Shown here: piece after piece, positions 8,690-17,711 of the stretch
How the letters are laid out: the number at the start of each line of letters is the position of its first letter
How positions within the stretch are numbered: position 1 is the first letter of the stretch
NCBI RefSeq assembly: GCF_000969605.1
Contig: NZ_JZUE01000006.1
Span: 1-64,000 of the forward strand
Length of the DNA: 64,000 bases
Direction: 5' to 3'
Origin: Aquincola tertiaricarbonis
GTDB taxonomy: Bacteria > Pseudomonadota > Gammaproteobacteria > Burkholderiales > Burkholderiaceae_C
Made by a program: the position numbers and the translations under genes
The notes under the pieces: generated by a model
Told to the model about the DNA's origin: nothing
Database searches by the model: none
The model's input: only the letters and a program-made list of their open reading frames with translations

Positions 8690-9619
8690 ATGCGCCTAGC
8701 CCTGCCGCCACCGCCCGCACCCACGCTGCATCCCAGCGCGCTGGAAGAACTGCAGGCCTTCGTGGCCGTGGCGCAGACGGCCAGCTTCACCGCGGCGGCG
8801 GGGCGGCTGGGCAGGAACGGCTCGACCGTCTCGCGCCGCATCAGCGCACTGGAAAGCCGGCTCGGCGTGCGCCTGATCGAGCGCACCACGCGCCAGGTGG
8901 CGCTGACCGAGGCCGGCACCGCCTACCTGGCCCGCGTGACCACGGTGTTCGACGAACTGGCATCCGCCACGGCGGAGCTGTCGGCGCATGGCGGGCTGGC
9001 GCAGGGCGTGCTGCGCCTGACCGCGCCGCGCAGCTATGGGCGGCTGTGGGTGGCGCCGCTGCTGGCCGGCTTCATGCAGCGGCATCCGGCGCTGCGGGTG
9101 GAAGCCCACTACAGCGACCGTCTGGTCGATCTGGTGGCCGAAGGCTTCGACGTCGCGCTGCGCATCGGCAAGCTGGCGGACAGCTCGCTGGTGGCCCGCC
9201 GCCTGGCCGCGGTGACACGCACGCTGGTGGCTTCGAGGGCCTACCTGAAGCGCCATGGCCGACCTGCGCATCCGGCGGACCTGGCGCAGCATGCCTGCCT
9301 GCAGTTCAGCCACGACATGCACGGCGCGCCCTGGGTGCTGCGCCAGCCGCCGCAGCGCATCAAGGTGGCGGTGCAGCCGCTGCTGGTGGCCGACGATGCC
9401 GAGACGCTGCTGGCCGCCGCGGCCGAGGGTGCCGGCATCGCGGCGGTGACCGACTGGCTGCTGGAGCGGCATCCGCTGCGCCGGCAGCTGGTGCCGGTGC
9501 TGGACGGCTGGGAGGTGGGCGAGCCCGGTGCCATCCACCTGGTGACGCCGGGCCTGCGCCTGCTGCCGGCCAAGACCCGGGCCTTCGTCGAACTGGCCAC
9601 GCAAGCCCTGCGGCGCTGA
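8690..9619 (+). CDS. LysR-family regulator divergent from MFS transporter
   Basis: A 309-residue LysR regulator. The winged helix-turn-helix spans about residues 18-78 (LEELQAFVAVAQTASFTAAAGRLGRNGSTVSRRISALESRLGVRL in part), followed by a periplasmic-binding-like effector domain of normal length. The effector domain begins GVLRLTAPRSYGRLWVAPLL, a subtype common in CrgA/DsdC-like betaproteobacterial regulators. The first 17 residues are proline rich. A perfect palindrome lies just upstream. The likely target is the divergent MFS gene; the inducer is unknown. Confidence 0.85.
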   Translation: MRLALPPPPAPTLHPSALEELQAFVAVAQTASFTAAAGRLGRNGSTVSRRISALESRLGVRLIERTTRQVALTEAGTAYLARVTTVFDELASATAELSAHGGLAQGVLRLTAPRSYGRLWVAPLLAGFMQRHPALRVEAHYSDRLVDLVAEGFDVALRIGKLADSSLVARRLAAVTRTLVASRAYLKRHGRPAHPADLAQHACLQFSHDMHGAPWVLRQPPQRIKVAVQPLLVADDAETLLAAAAEGAGIAAVTDWLLERHPLRRQLVPVLDGWEVGEPGAIHLVTPGLRLLPAKTRAFVELATQALRR

Positions 9620-9670
9620 CCGTCCGCCAGGGCGTCCCGGTGCAGCCGCATCGGCGCCTAAACTGCCCGC

Positions 9671-10600
9671 ATGAAAAGCAGCCGCGTTCCCGGTGCCGCC
9701 GCAAGTCAGGCGCCTGATGCGCAAGGCCCATCCGCCGATGCGGTGGCGCAGCCCTTCGGCCGGCCGTCGGGCGGCTGGCGGCTGAGCCTGTACACCGTCA
9801 TCTTCGAGGCGGACACCCGCGCCGGACGCCTCTTCGACCTCACGCTGGTGTGGCTCATCCTGGCCAGCGTGGCGGTGGTGATGCTGGACAGCTTCGAACA
9901 CATCCACCGGCGATGGGGCCCGGCCCTGACGGTGGCCGAATGGGTGTTCACCGTGCTGTTCACGGCGGAGTACGTCGCGCGGCTGGCCTGCGTGCGCAGG
10001 CCGCTGCGCTACGCGCGCAGCGCCTTCGGCATCATCGACCTGCTGGCCATGCTGCCCACCTGGCTGGCGCTGTTCGTGCCCGGCCTGCATGCGCTGATCG
10101 ACGTGCGGCTGCTGCGCCTGCTGCGGCTGTTCCGCATCCTGAAGCTGGCCGAGTACGTGGAGGAGTTTGCCGCGCTGGGCCGGGCCCTGGCCGCCAGCCG
10201 CCGCAAGATTTTGGTGTTCATCAGCTTCGTGCTGCTGGTGGTGATGGTGATGGGCACCATCATGTACGTGGTGGAGGGGCCGGCCAACGGATTTCCCAAC
10301 ATCCCGGTGTCGGTGTACTGGGCCATCTCCACGATGACCACCGTCGGCTTCGGCGACATCACGCCCAAGACCGGCCTGGGCCGCTTCATCGCCTCGGTGA
10401 TGATGCTGGTGGGCTGGGGCACCCTGGCGGTGCCCACCGGCATCGTCAGCGCGGAGTTCACCGCCATGCGCATGACGGGCCGCGGCCGGCCCGCCACCCG
10501 CACCTGCCAGGCCTGCCTGGCCGAGGGGCATGCCCCCGACGCCCGCTTCTGCAGCCACTGCGGCGAGCCGCTGCCGCCCCCCGCCGTTCAGTCCGGCTGA
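9671..10600 (+). CDS. Voltage-gated-type potassium channel with C-terminal zinc ribbon
   Basis: A 309-residue six-helix cation channel. Helices S1-S3 lie at about residues 55-75, 90-105 and 117-138. An S4-like arginine-rich segment VRLLRLLRLFRILK occupies 145-158. S5 is at 180-200, the pore loop carries the K+ filter TTVGFGD (223-229), and S6 is at 236-260. After S6 the chain ends in two CxxC knuckles (C279/C282 and C294/C297), a small zinc ribbon in place of the usual ligand-binding domain. It stands alone between a LysR gene upstream and a convergent LysR gene downstream. K+ selectivity follows from the filter; the ribbon's role is unknown. Confidence 0.88.
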   Translation: MKSSRVPGAAASQAPDAQGPSADAVAQPFGRPSGGWRLSLYTVIFEADTRAGRLFDLTLVWLILASVAVVMLDSFEHIHRRWGPALTVAEWVFTVLFTAEYVARLACVRRPLRYARSAFGIIDLLAMLPTWLALFVPGLHALIDVRLLRLLRLFRILKLAEYVEEFAALGRALAASRRKILVFISFVLLVVMVMGTIMYVVEGPANGFPNIPVSVYWAISTMTTVGFGDITPKTGLGRFIASVMMLVGWGTLAVPTGIVSAEFTAMRMTGRGRPATRTCQACLAEGHAPDARFCSHCGEPLPPPAVQSG

Positions 10601-10619
10601 GGGCGCATGGCGGGCCGGG

Positions 10620-11495
10620 CTACCGGTTCAGGGCCTCGCAGTGCTCGATCAACAGCTCGGTGAGCATGCGGATCTTGCGTGGCGGATGCTGGCCGGGCGG
10701 GCGCACCACATAGGCACCGGCCGTCGGCGGCGGATGCCGCGGCATCAGCGGCAGCAGTGCCCCGGAGGCCACATGCTCGGCGGTGAGCCAGTCCGGCAGG
10801 TAGGCGATGCCCAGGCCGGCCACGGCCGCCACCACCAGTGCCGCGCCGTTGTCGGCCTTGAAGCGCCCGTGCGGCCGCACGGTGATGGTCCGGTCGCCAT
10901 CCATCAGCTGCCAGGATTCCGTGCCCTGCATCAGGGCCGCATGGTTCAGCAGGTCCGGCGGGCTGTCCGGCGCGCCGTGTGCCTCGACATACGCCGGGCT
11001 GGCCACCAGCTTGCCCGTCAGGGTGGCGATGCGCCTGGCGACCAGGTTGGAGTCGGGCAGGTAGCCGACGCGGATGGCGCAGTCGTAGCCCTCGGCGATG
11101 AGGTCGACGAAGCGGTCGCTGTAGCAGGCCTGGATGTCCAGCCGCGGATGGCGCCGCGCCATCTCCGCCAGCACCGGCGCGAAGTGCGTGGGGCCGAACG
11201 TCAACGGCACCGATACGCGGAGCCGCCCGCGCAGTTCACCGGCGGGAAGCAGCGCGTCGCGGGCCGCGTCCACTTCCGCGCTGGCGCGGGCCGCATGCTC
11301 GCGCAGGGTGGCGCCGGCCTCGGTGAGCGACGCGCCGCGGGTGCTGCGGGTCAGCAGCTGCACGCCCAGCTCGGCCTCCAGCCGCAGCAGCCGCCGGCTG
11401 ACGATGGACTTGGACACCCCCAGCCGCACGGCGGCGGCAGAAACCCCGCCCGCGTCGGCCACTTCCACGAAGGTCCTCAGGTCGTCCAGGTCCAT
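10620..11495 (-). CDS. LysR-family regulator divergent from isochorismatase-like gene
   Basis: A 291-residue LysR protein starting MDLDDLRTFVEVADAGG. The start is fixed by a strong ribosome site: AAGGAGGA lies at 11503-11510 on the minus strand, seven bases before the ATG at 11495; an upstream in-frame start at 11519 would bury that site in coding sequence. The helix-turn-helix covers roughly residues 1-60 (VSAAAVRLGVSKSIVSRRLLRLEAEL) and the effector domain follows. It is divergent from the hydrolase gene at 11621 with 125 bases between and is the obvious candidate to control it. Confidence 0.85.
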   Translation of the reverse strand: MDLDDLRTFVEVADAGGVSAAAVRLGVSKSIVSRRLLRLEAELGVQLLTRSTRGASLTEAGATLREHAARASAEVDAARDALLPAGELRGRLRVSVPLTFGPTHFAPVLAEMARRHPRLDIQACYSDRFVDLIAEGYDCAIRVGYLPDSNLVARRIATLTGKLVASPAYVEAHGAPDSPPDLLNHAALMQGTESWQLMDGDRTITVRPHGRFKADNGAALVVAAVAGLGIAYLPDWLTAEHVASGALLPLMPRHPPPTAGAYVVRPPGQHPPRKIRMLTELLIEHCEALNR

Positions 11496-11620
11496 CCTGC
11501 GTTCCTCCTTGCGCGACACAGCTGCACGGATGATGGCACTACCCAGCCGGCACGCAGGCCAGAAGAATCGATCGCGTCGGGCAATGCCGCCCGGCCATCA
11601 AGGCAACAAAGGATGCATCC

Positions 11621-12268
11621 ATGACGTTTCGCAATGGCCTCGATTCGCTGCTTCGACCGGAGGACTCGGTGCTCGTGCTGATCGACCATCAGCCCTACCA
11701 GCTGGCCAACCTGAACAGCCACGAGCCCCAGATGGTGATCAACAACACCGCGGGATTGGCCAAGGCGGCCCGGGCCTTCGGCGTGCCCACCATCCTCACC
11801 AGCGTGATCGCCGAGCGTGGCGGCCTGCTGTTCCCGCAGATCACCAAGGTGTTTCCCGGCCAGGAGGTGATAGACCGGACCCTGATCAACACCTGGCAGG
11901 ACACGAAGGTGGTGGACGCGGTCAAGGCCACGGGGCGCAGGCAGCTGGTCATCGCCGGCCTGTGGACCGAGGTCTGCGTCGCGATGCCGGCCATCCAGGC
12001 CGCGGGCGAAGGCTGGGACGTCACGGTGGTCACCGATGCGTCGGGCGGAGTGTCGGTGGAGGCGCACCAGCTGGCCATCCAGCGCATGCTGGCCGCGGGC
12101 GTCAACATGATGACCTGGCTGGCCGTGGCGGCCGAATGGCAGCGCGACTGGGCACGCGCCGAACAGGCCATGGCACTGACCGAGGTGATCACCGAGCATG
12201 CCGGCGGCAGCGGCATCGCCTACCTGTGGGAGCAGCAGCTGCTCCAAACGCCGGTGCCGGCCAACTGA
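11621..12268 (+). CDS. Isochorismatase-family (YcaC-like) hydrolase
   Basis: A 215-residue cysteine hydrolase of the isochorismatase superfamily. The catalytic triad is visible: Asp in VLVLIDHQ (about residue 23), a lysine in the QITKVF region, and the nucleophile Cys in GLWTEVCVAMPAIQA. The length and the TEVCV and ASGG motifs match the YcaC group, hydrolases of unknown physiological substrate, rather than true isochorismatases. An AAAGGA ribosome site precedes the ATG. It is divergent from a LysR gene and ends 4 bases before the convergent end of another. Confidence 0.82.
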   Translation: MTFRNGLDSLLRPEDSVLVLIDHQPYQLANLNSHEPQMVINNTAGLAKAARAFGVPTILTSVIAERGGLLFPQITKVFPGQEVIDRTLINTWQDTKVVDAVKATGRRQLVIAGLWTEVCVAMPAIQAAGEGWDVTVVTDASGGVSVEAHQLAIQRMLAAGVNMMTWLAVAAEWQRDWARAEQAMALTEVITEHAGGSGIAYLWEQQLLQTPVPAN

Positions 12269-12271
12269 GGC

Positions 12272-13177
12272 TCAGGCCCCGCCTTCGGCCACCGGCGACG
12301 CTGCCGCCGCCGCCAGCAGCTCCATCAGCCGCCGCGCGGCCGGCGGCACGTAGGCATGGCTGCGGTGCGTGACCACCAGGCGGCGGCGCATGGTGGTCTC
12401 CTTCAGCACCACCTCGCGCAGCCGCTGCGGCGAGCCGGCCGCCAGGTGGTGCCGCGAGATGAAGCTCAGCAGCCCGGTCTCGGCGATCATCGCCGGCAGC
12501 GTCACCAGCATGCTGCTTTCCACCTGCACCACCGGCCGCGGCAGGCGCTTGCGGTCGAAGGTGTGGTCCAGCCAGTCGCGCGTGGGCGCGCCGGGCGCCT
12601 GCAGCACCCAGCGGTAGCGCGTCAGGTCCTTCAGCGTGGGCTTGCCCTGGAAGATCTCGTGGCGGGCATGGGCGGCCACCACGATGCTGTCCTCCGACAG
12701 CCGGTGCGACTGCAGCCCGGGCTGGGCCCGGCCCTCCGTGCCCACCACCAGGTCCAGCTCGCCGCGGCCCAGCATGGGCAGCAGCACGTCCACCAGGGCC
12801 ACCGTGGTGCTCAGCGTCACCTCGGGCGCTTCCTGCAGCAGCTGCCGCACCGCCTGCGGCAGCAGGTACTGCGCCGCGGTGGGCACGATGCCGATGCGGG
12901 CATGGCCGGCCACGCCGCGGCCGATCTCCGCGATCTCGCGCCGCGCGTCCTCCACGTCGAAGCGCAGCCGCTGGGCCCAGCGCAGCAGCACCCGGCCGGC
13001 GTCGGTCAGCCGGATGCCGCGGCCCGAGCGCTCGAACAGCGGCGCGCCGGCCTGCTGCTCCAGCCGCCGCACGGCGCCGGTGAGCGCCGGCTGGGTGCGG
13101 TGCAGCCGCTCGGCCGCCTTGCCCACGTGCTGCAGTTCGGCGATGGTCTCGAAGTAGCGCAGGTCGCGAAGGTCCAT
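12272..13177 (-). CDS. LysR-family regulator divergent from Bug receptor gene
   Basis: A 301-residue LysR regulator beginning MDLRDLRYFETIAELQHVGKAAERLHRTQPALTGAVRRLEQ in its DNA-binding half (written here only to show the canonical start) and followed by a CbnR/GalR-type effector domain. The frame is open upstream to 13534, but only the ATG at 13177 gives the normal LysR N-terminus. It faces the Bug receptor/RraA/dehydrogenase set across a 106-base promoter region and is probably its activator, with the transported acid or a metabolite as inducer (inference). Confidence 0.85.
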   Translation of the reverse strand: MDLRDLRYFETIAELQHVGKAAERLHRTQPALTGAVRRLEQQAGAPLFERSGRGIRLTDAGRVLLRWAQRLRFDVEDARREIAEIGRGVAGHARIGIVPTAAQYLLPQAVRQLLQEAPEVTLSTTVALVDVLLPMLGRGELDLVVGTEGRAQPGLQSHRLSEDSIVVAAHARHEIFQGKPTLKDLTRYRWVLQAPGAPTRDWLDHTFDRKRLPRPVVQVESSMLVTLPAMIAETGLLSFISRHHLAAGSPQRLREVVLKETTMRRRLVVTHRSHAYVPPAARRLMELLAAAAASPVAEGGA

Positions 13178-13215
13178 TGCAAAAGCCGCTCTGATGGTTT
13201 GCAAAGAATTATCGA

Positions 13216-13255
13216 TTGGATCGTTGGGAGTCGAACGCCAATACTGTGGCCACAG
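13216..13255 (+). promoter_or_regulatory. Putative promoter and palindrome of the Bug/aldolase operon
   Basis: In the divergent gap, TTGGAT (13216-13221) and AATACT (13240-13245) stand 18 bases apart as a plausible sigma-70 promoter reading toward the Bug gene. The 12-base perfect palindrome CTGTGGCCACAG (13244-13255) overlaps the -10 end. Either could be a regulator site; the promoter call is by eye only. Confidence 0.4.
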
Positions 13256-13283
13256 ACCCCATCCCGGGGCGTTCGGAGACAGC

Positions 13284-14264
13284 ATGCAATCCTTCCGCCA
13301 CACGCTCGCCGGCACCGCCACGGCCCTCGTCACCGCCCTGTGCGCCTTCGGCGTCCAGGCCCAGTCGTTCCCGAGCAAGCCGATCCGCGTGTACGTGCCG
13401 TTCCCGCCGGGTGGCGGCACCGACATCATCGCCCGCGAGGTGACGCAGGCCGTGGCCGCGGCCACCAAGTGGACCTTCGTCATCGAGAACAAGCCAGGCG
13501 CCGGCGGCAACCTGGGCGTGGATGCGGCGGCCAAGTCGGCCCCTGATGGCTACACCCTGGTGCTGGGGCAGACCAGCAACCTCGCGATCAATCCGTCGCT
13601 CTACGCCAAGATGCCCTACAACGCGCAGAAGGACCTGGCGCCGGTGGCGCTGGTGGCCGAGGCGCCGCTGGTGATGGTCACGGGCACCGGCTCGCCGTTC
13701 AAGACGGTGGCCGACGCCGTGGCCGCGGGCAAGGCCAAGCCGGGCGGCGTCAACTTCGCCTCGCCGGGCAACGGCACGGTGGCGCACCTGGCGTCGGAGC
13801 TGTTCCAGAAGGCGGCCGGCGTGAAGTACCAGCATGTGCCCTACAAGGGCGCGGCGCAGGCCCTCACCGACGTGATCAGCGGCAACGTGGAGCTGTACAT
13901 GTCGTCGGTGCCCACGCTGCTGGGGCAGATCAAGCAGGGCAAGCTGCGGGCGCTGGCCGTCACGTCGGCCAAGCGGGTGGACGACCTGCCCGAGGTCCCC
14001 ACGCTGGCCGAGGCCGGCATCCGCGGCGCGGAGTCGGTGACCTGGTTCGGCTTCCTCGCGCCGGCCGGCACCCCGGCCGACGTGATCGCCAAGCTGAACG
14101 CCGAGTTCGGCAAGGCCCTCAAGCAGCCGGCCCTGATGAAGAAGCTGGGCGAGGAAGGCGCCGACGTCACCTTCGGCAGCCCCGAGCAGTTCGGCGAACT
14201 CATCCGCAACGAGACGGTGCGCTGGAACAAGGTCGTCAAGGACGCCGGCGTGCGCATCGACTGA
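13284..14264 (+). CDS. Bug/TctC-family tricarboxylate-type solute-binding protein
   Basis: A 326-residue periplasmic receptor of the Bug (TctC) family. An N-terminal signal peptide ends near VQAQS, followed by the family opening FPSKPIRVYVPFPPGGGTDIIAREV and the KPGAGGNLG segment that closes on a carboxylate ligand. No TctA/TctB membrane genes are nearby, so it is an orphan receptor that must share a transporter encoded elsewhere or act in sensing. It is followed after 73 bases by an RraA-like aldolase and a 2-hydroxyacid dehydrogenase, suggesting that it captures a hydroxylated or keto carboxylic acid (inference). Confidence 0.9.
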   Translation: MQSFRHTLAGTATALVTALCAFGVQAQSFPSKPIRVYVPFPPGGGTDIIAREVTQAVAAATKWTFVIENKPGAGGNLGVDAAAKSAPDGYTLVLGQTSNLAINPSLYAKMPYNAQKDLAPVALVAEAPLVMVTGTGSPFKTVADAVAAGKAKPGGVNFASPGNGTVAHLASELFQKAAGVKYQHVPYKGAAQALTDVISGNVELYMSSVPTLLGQIKQGKLRALAVTSAKRVDDLPEVPTLAEAGIRGAESVTWFGFLAPAGTPADVIAKLNAEFGKALKQPALMKKLGEEGADVTFGSPEQFGELIRNETVRWNKVVKDAGVRID

Positions 14265-14337
14265 CGGCACCGCCCTCGCCTCCCTACCTTCCCGCCTTTC
14301 GACACGGCCGGTACCGCCGGCCCCCCAGGAGATTCCC

Positions 14338-15036
14338 GTGAGTCAAGCCGCTGCATTGCCCGACGTCATCCGCCAGATCGAGCGCACCCCCGCCGACGTG
14401 GTGGCCCGCGCCGCCGAGTACCCCTCTTCCATCCTGGCCGACGTGGCCGGCCGCCGCGGCGCGCTGCACGGCCGCATCCAGGGCCTGTCGCCTTCCATGC
14501 GCTTTGCCGGCACCGCCATCACGGTGGAGGTGCGCCCCGGCGACAACCTGATGATCCATGCCGCGATGGCGCTGGCCCAGCCAGGCGACGTGATCCTGGT
14601 CGACGGCAAGGGCGACCTGAGCAGCGCGCTGATGGGCGAGATCATGTCGCAGCAGTGCGTGGCCCTGGGCGTGGCGGCGGTGGTGATCGACGGCGCGGTG
14701 CGCGACAGCGAGGCCATCCGCGCGCTGGGCTTCCCGATGTTCGCCGCCGGCCTCAATCCCAACGGCCCGACCAAGTACGTGCCCGGCCGGCTCAACCATC
14801 CCATCTCCATCGGCGGCGTGACGGTGCATCCGGGCGACCTGGTGGTGGGCGACTGCGACGGCGTGACGGTGATCGAGCGCGACAAGGCCGCCGCCATGCT
14901 GCCGCTGGCCGCCGAGAAGGTGGCCGCCGAGACCAAGCGCATCGCCGGCATCCGCAACCGCGAGGCGTTGCGCCCGGCCTGGCTGGACGGCGCGCTGCGC
15001 GCGGCCGGCGTCATCCGCGAAGGAGAGGTGCTGTGA
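14338..15036 (+). CDS. RraA-like / HMG-CHA aldolase-family protein
   Basis: A 232-residue protein of the RraA / dimethylmenaquinone methyltransferase-like fold. Members of this branch that lie in catabolic operons are 4-hydroxy-4-methyl-2-oxoglutarate (or 4-carboxy-4-hydroxy-2-oxoadipate) aldolases releasing pyruvate. Conserved pieces include GTAITVEVRPGDNLMIH, the G-GELMS-like loop GEIMSQQCVALGVAAVVIDGAVRD (metal and pyruvate site, Arg then Asp) and GDLVVGDCDGVTVIER. Start is a GTG preceded by CAGGAGA. It overlaps the dehydrogenase gene (GTGA). RraA-type ribonuclease regulators are shorter, so an enzyme is favoured. Confidence 0.8.
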   Translation: MSQAAALPDVIRQIERTPADVVARAAEYPSSILADVAGRRGALHGRIQGLSPSMRFAGTAITVEVRPGDNLMIHAAMALAQPGDVILVDGKGDLSSALMGEIMSQQCVALGVAAVVIDGAVRDSEAIRALGFPMFAAGLNPNGPTKYVPGRLNHPISIGGVTVHPGDLVVGDCDGVTVIERDKAAAMLPLAAEKVAAETKRIAGIRNREALRPAWLDGALRAAGVIREGEVL

Positions 15037-15950
15037 AGCGGGCGGTCTTCCTCGTCACCGGCGCGGACCTGGCGCCCGAGGCGCTGGCGCTGCTGCGCGA
15101 CCACGAAGTTGTCTATGCAGGCAAGACGCCGACCGAAGACGACATCGTCGGCCTGTGCCGCACGCACGACCCGGTGGCCATCATCGTGCGCTATGGCAAG
15201 GTGGGCGCGGCCGCGATGGAGGCGGCCCCCTCGCTGAAGGTCATCAGCAAGCACGGCAGCGGCACCGACACCATCGACAAGGCGGCCGCCGCCCAGCGCG
15301 GCGTGCAGGTGGTGGCCGCGGCCGGCGCCAATGCGGCGGCGGTGGCCGAGCAGGCGCTGGCGCTGCTGCTGGCCTGCGCCAAGTCGGTGGTGCCGCTGGA
15401 CCGGCGCATGCACGCCGGCCACTGGGACAAGGCCACGCACAAGAGCGTCGAGCTGGAAGGCCGCACCATCGGCGTGGTGGGCCTGGGCGCCATCGGCCTG
15501 CGCTTCGCCCGCATGGCCGATGCGCTGGGCATGCGGGTGCTGGGCTTCGACCCCTATGCGAAGCAGCTGCCGGCCTATGTGCAGCCGGTGCCGCTGGAGA
15601 CGATCTGGCGCGACAGCGACGCCATCTCGCTGCACTGCCCGCTCACGCCCGACAGCGCGCGGCTGGTGAATGCCGACACGCTGGCGCAGTGCAAGCGCGG
15701 CGTGATCCTGGTGAACACCGCACGCGGCGGCCTGGTGGACGAAGCCGCGCTGCTGCAGGCGCTGCAGTCGGGCCAGGTGCACAGCGCGGGGCTGGACAGC
15801 TTCGCGGTGGAGCCGATGACCGCCGGCCACCCGTTCCAGGGCGAGCCGCGCATCGTGCTCAGCCCGCACATCGGCGGCGTCACCGCCGATGCCTACGTGA
15901 AGATGGGCGTGGCCGCGGCGCGCAATGCGCTGGAAGTGCTGCACGCCTGA
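15033..15950 (+). CDS. D-isomer-specific 2-hydroxyacid dehydrogenase
   Basis: A 305-residue NAD-dependent dehydrogenase of the 2-hydroxyacid (phosphoglycerate/hydroxypyruvate) family. The cofactor motif GVVGLGAIGLRFARMADALG sits near residue 145. The catalytic Arg is in VNTARGGLVDEAAL, the Glu in FAVEPM, and the acid-base His in LSPHIGG. It starts at a GTG overlapping the upstream stop, so it is coupled to the aldolase-like gene. It may interconvert a 2-oxo acid released by the aldolase and its hydroxy acid; the substrate is not determined. Confidence 0.88.
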   Translation: MKRAVFLVTGADLAPEALALLRDHEVVYAGKTPTEDDIVGLCRTHDPVAIIVRYGKVGAAAMEAAPSLKVISKHGSGTDTIDKAAAAQRGVQVVAAAGANAAAVAEQALALLLACAKSVVPLDRRMHAGHWDKATHKSVELEGRTIGVVGLGAIGLRFARMADALGMRVLGFDPYAKQLPAYVQPVPLETIWRDSDAISLHCPLTPDSARLVNADTLAQCKRGVILVNTARGGLVDEAALLQALQSGQVHSAGLDSFAVEPMTAGHPFQGEPRIVLSPHIGGVTADAYVKMGVAAARNALEVLHA

Positions 15951-15971
15951 ACATGCAGGCGGCAGCGGCCG

Positions 15972-17660
15972 TCAGGCCGAGCTGGCGCGGCGGTCCGGCA
16001 CCGGCAGGCCCAGCAGGTCGGCGGCCAGGGCCTCGGCCACCTCGATGCCGTCGACACCGGCGGACATGATGCCGCCGGCATAACCCGCACCCTCGCCGGC
16101 CGGATACAGGCCGGCGACGTTCAGGCTCTGCAGCTGGCGGCCGCGCGTGATGCGCAGCGGGGACGAGGTGCGCGTCTCAACGCCGGTGAGCACCGCGTCG
16201 GGCATCGCGAAGCCGCGGATCTGCCGCTCGAAGGCCGGCAAGGCCTCGCGGATGGCGGCCAGCGCTTCGTCGGGCAGGCTGCCGCGGCCGGGCTCCGCCA
16301 GGTCGGTGAAGTGCACGCCCGGCTTGTACGAAGGCAGCACGTCGCCCACCGCGGTGGAGCGCTGGCCCTTGATGAAGTCCCCCACCAGCTGGCCCGGCGC
16401 CTGGTAGCCGCCGCCGCCCAGCTCGTAGGCGCGGCTTTCCCACTGGCGCTGGAAGGCGATGCCGTCCAGCGGATCCACCGGGCCGTCGGCGCGGCCGTCC
16501 TGCCGGTAGTCCTGCGGCGTGATGCCGACGACGATGCCGGCATTGGCATTGCGCTCGTTGCGGCTGTACTGGCTCATGCCGTTGGTGACGACGCGGCCTT
16601 CCTCCGAGGTGGCGGCCACCACGGTGCCGCCGGGGCACATGCAGAAGCTGTACACCGAGCGGCCGTTGCGCGCATGGTGCACCAGCTTGTAGTCGGCCGC
16701 GCCCAGGATCGGGTGGCCGGCGTTGGGTCCGAAGCGGGCGCGGTCGATCACGCCCTGCGGATGCTCGATGCGGAAGCCGATGGAAAACGGCTTGGCCTCC
16801 AGGTACACGCCGCGCCGCTGCAGCATGGCGAAGGTGTCGCGGGCGCTGTGGCCCGGCGCCAGCACCACATGCTCGGCATCCAGCTGCTCGCCGGAGGCCA
16901 GCACCAGGCCGCGCAGGCGGCCGTCCTCGATGCGCAGGTCGGTCACGCGCTGCTGGAAGCGGATCTCGCCGCCCAGCGACTCGATCTCCGCACGCATCTT
17001 CTCGATCATGCTCACCAGGCGGAAGGTGCCGATGTGCGGCTTGCTCACGTACAGGATCTCGTCCGGCGCGCCGGCCTTGACGAATTCGGTGAGCACCTTG
17101 CGGGTGAGGTGGCGCGGGTCGCTGATCTGGCTCCACAGCTTGCCGTCGCTGAAGGTGCCGGCACCGCCCTCGCCGAACTGCACGTTCGATTCGGGATGGA
17201 GCACGCCCTGGCGCCACAGGCCCCAGGTGTCCTTGGTGCGCTCGCGCACCGGGCGGCCGCGCTCCAGCACGATGGGCCGCAGGCCCATCTGCGCCAGCAC
17301 CAGCGCGGCGAACAGGCCGCAGGGGCCGAAGCCCACCACCACCGGCCGCGGCCGGCCGCTGGCATGGAAATCGGCTGGCGCATGGCCGATGTAGCGGTAG
17401 CGGGTGTCCGGGCTGGGCCGCACATGCGCATCGCCCTGGAAGCGCCGCAGCACGGCGGCTTCGTCCACGCCGGGCGCCAGCTCGCAGTCCAGGGTATAGA
17501 TCAGCACCACCGCCGACTTCTTGCGCGCATCGAAGCCGCGGCGGAAGACGGTGAAGTCCTTCAGCTCGGCATCCGCCAAGCCAAGGCGGGCACAGACGGC
17601 CGGCCGCAGGGCATCGGCGGCATGGTCCAGTGGCAGGCGGAGTTCGGTGATGCGCAACAT
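15972..17660 (-). CDS. FAD-dependent dehydrogenase of the COG2509 type
   Basis: A 562-residue flavoprotein. After an N-terminal domain of about 100 residues it has the FAD-binding motif VVVGFGPCGLFAALVLAQMG, then GEGGAGTFSDGKLWSQI and SGGYQAPGQLV-like segments characteristic of a widely conserved, uncharacterised FAD dehydrogenase family. The C-terminus carries GLYPAGEGAGYAGGIMSAGVDG, closing the FAD site. Related proteins are annotated as NAD(P)/FAD-dependent oxidoreductases with unknown substrate. It is downstream, on the same strand, of the small basic protein gene and convergent with the hydroxyacid dehydrogenase. Confidence 0.85.
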   Translation of the reverse strand: MLRITELRLPLDHAADALRPAVCARLGLADAELKDFTVFRRGFDARKKSAVVLIYTLDCELAPGVDEAAVLRRFQGDAHVRPSPDTRYRYIGHAPADFHASGRPRPVVVGFGPCGLFAALVLAQMGLRPIVLERGRPVRERTKDTWGLWRQGVLHPESNVQFGEGGAGTFSDGKLWSQISDPRHLTRKVLTEFVKAGAPDEILYVSKPHIGTFRLVSMIEKMRAEIESLGGEIRFQQRVTDLRIEDGRLRGLVLASGEQLDAEHVVLAPGHSARDTFAMLQRRGVYLEAKPFSIGFRIEHPQGVIDRARFGPNAGHPILGAADYKLVHHARNGRSVYSFCMCPGGTVVAATSEEGRVVTNGMSQYSRNERNANAGIVVGITPQDYRQDGRADGPVDPLDGIAFQRQWESRAYELGGGGYQAPGQLVGDFIKGQRSTAVGDVLPSYKPGVHFTDLAEPGRGSLPDEALAAIREALPAFERQIRGFAMPDAVLTGVETRTSSPLRITRGRQLQSLNVAGLYPAGEGAGYAGGIMSAGVDGIEVAEALAADLLGLPVPDRRASSA

Positions 17661-17711
17661 CGTCGGAGCGGGGCAGGCGCCGGGGGCGGCGCCTTCAGCA
17701 CGGGAAGGCGT

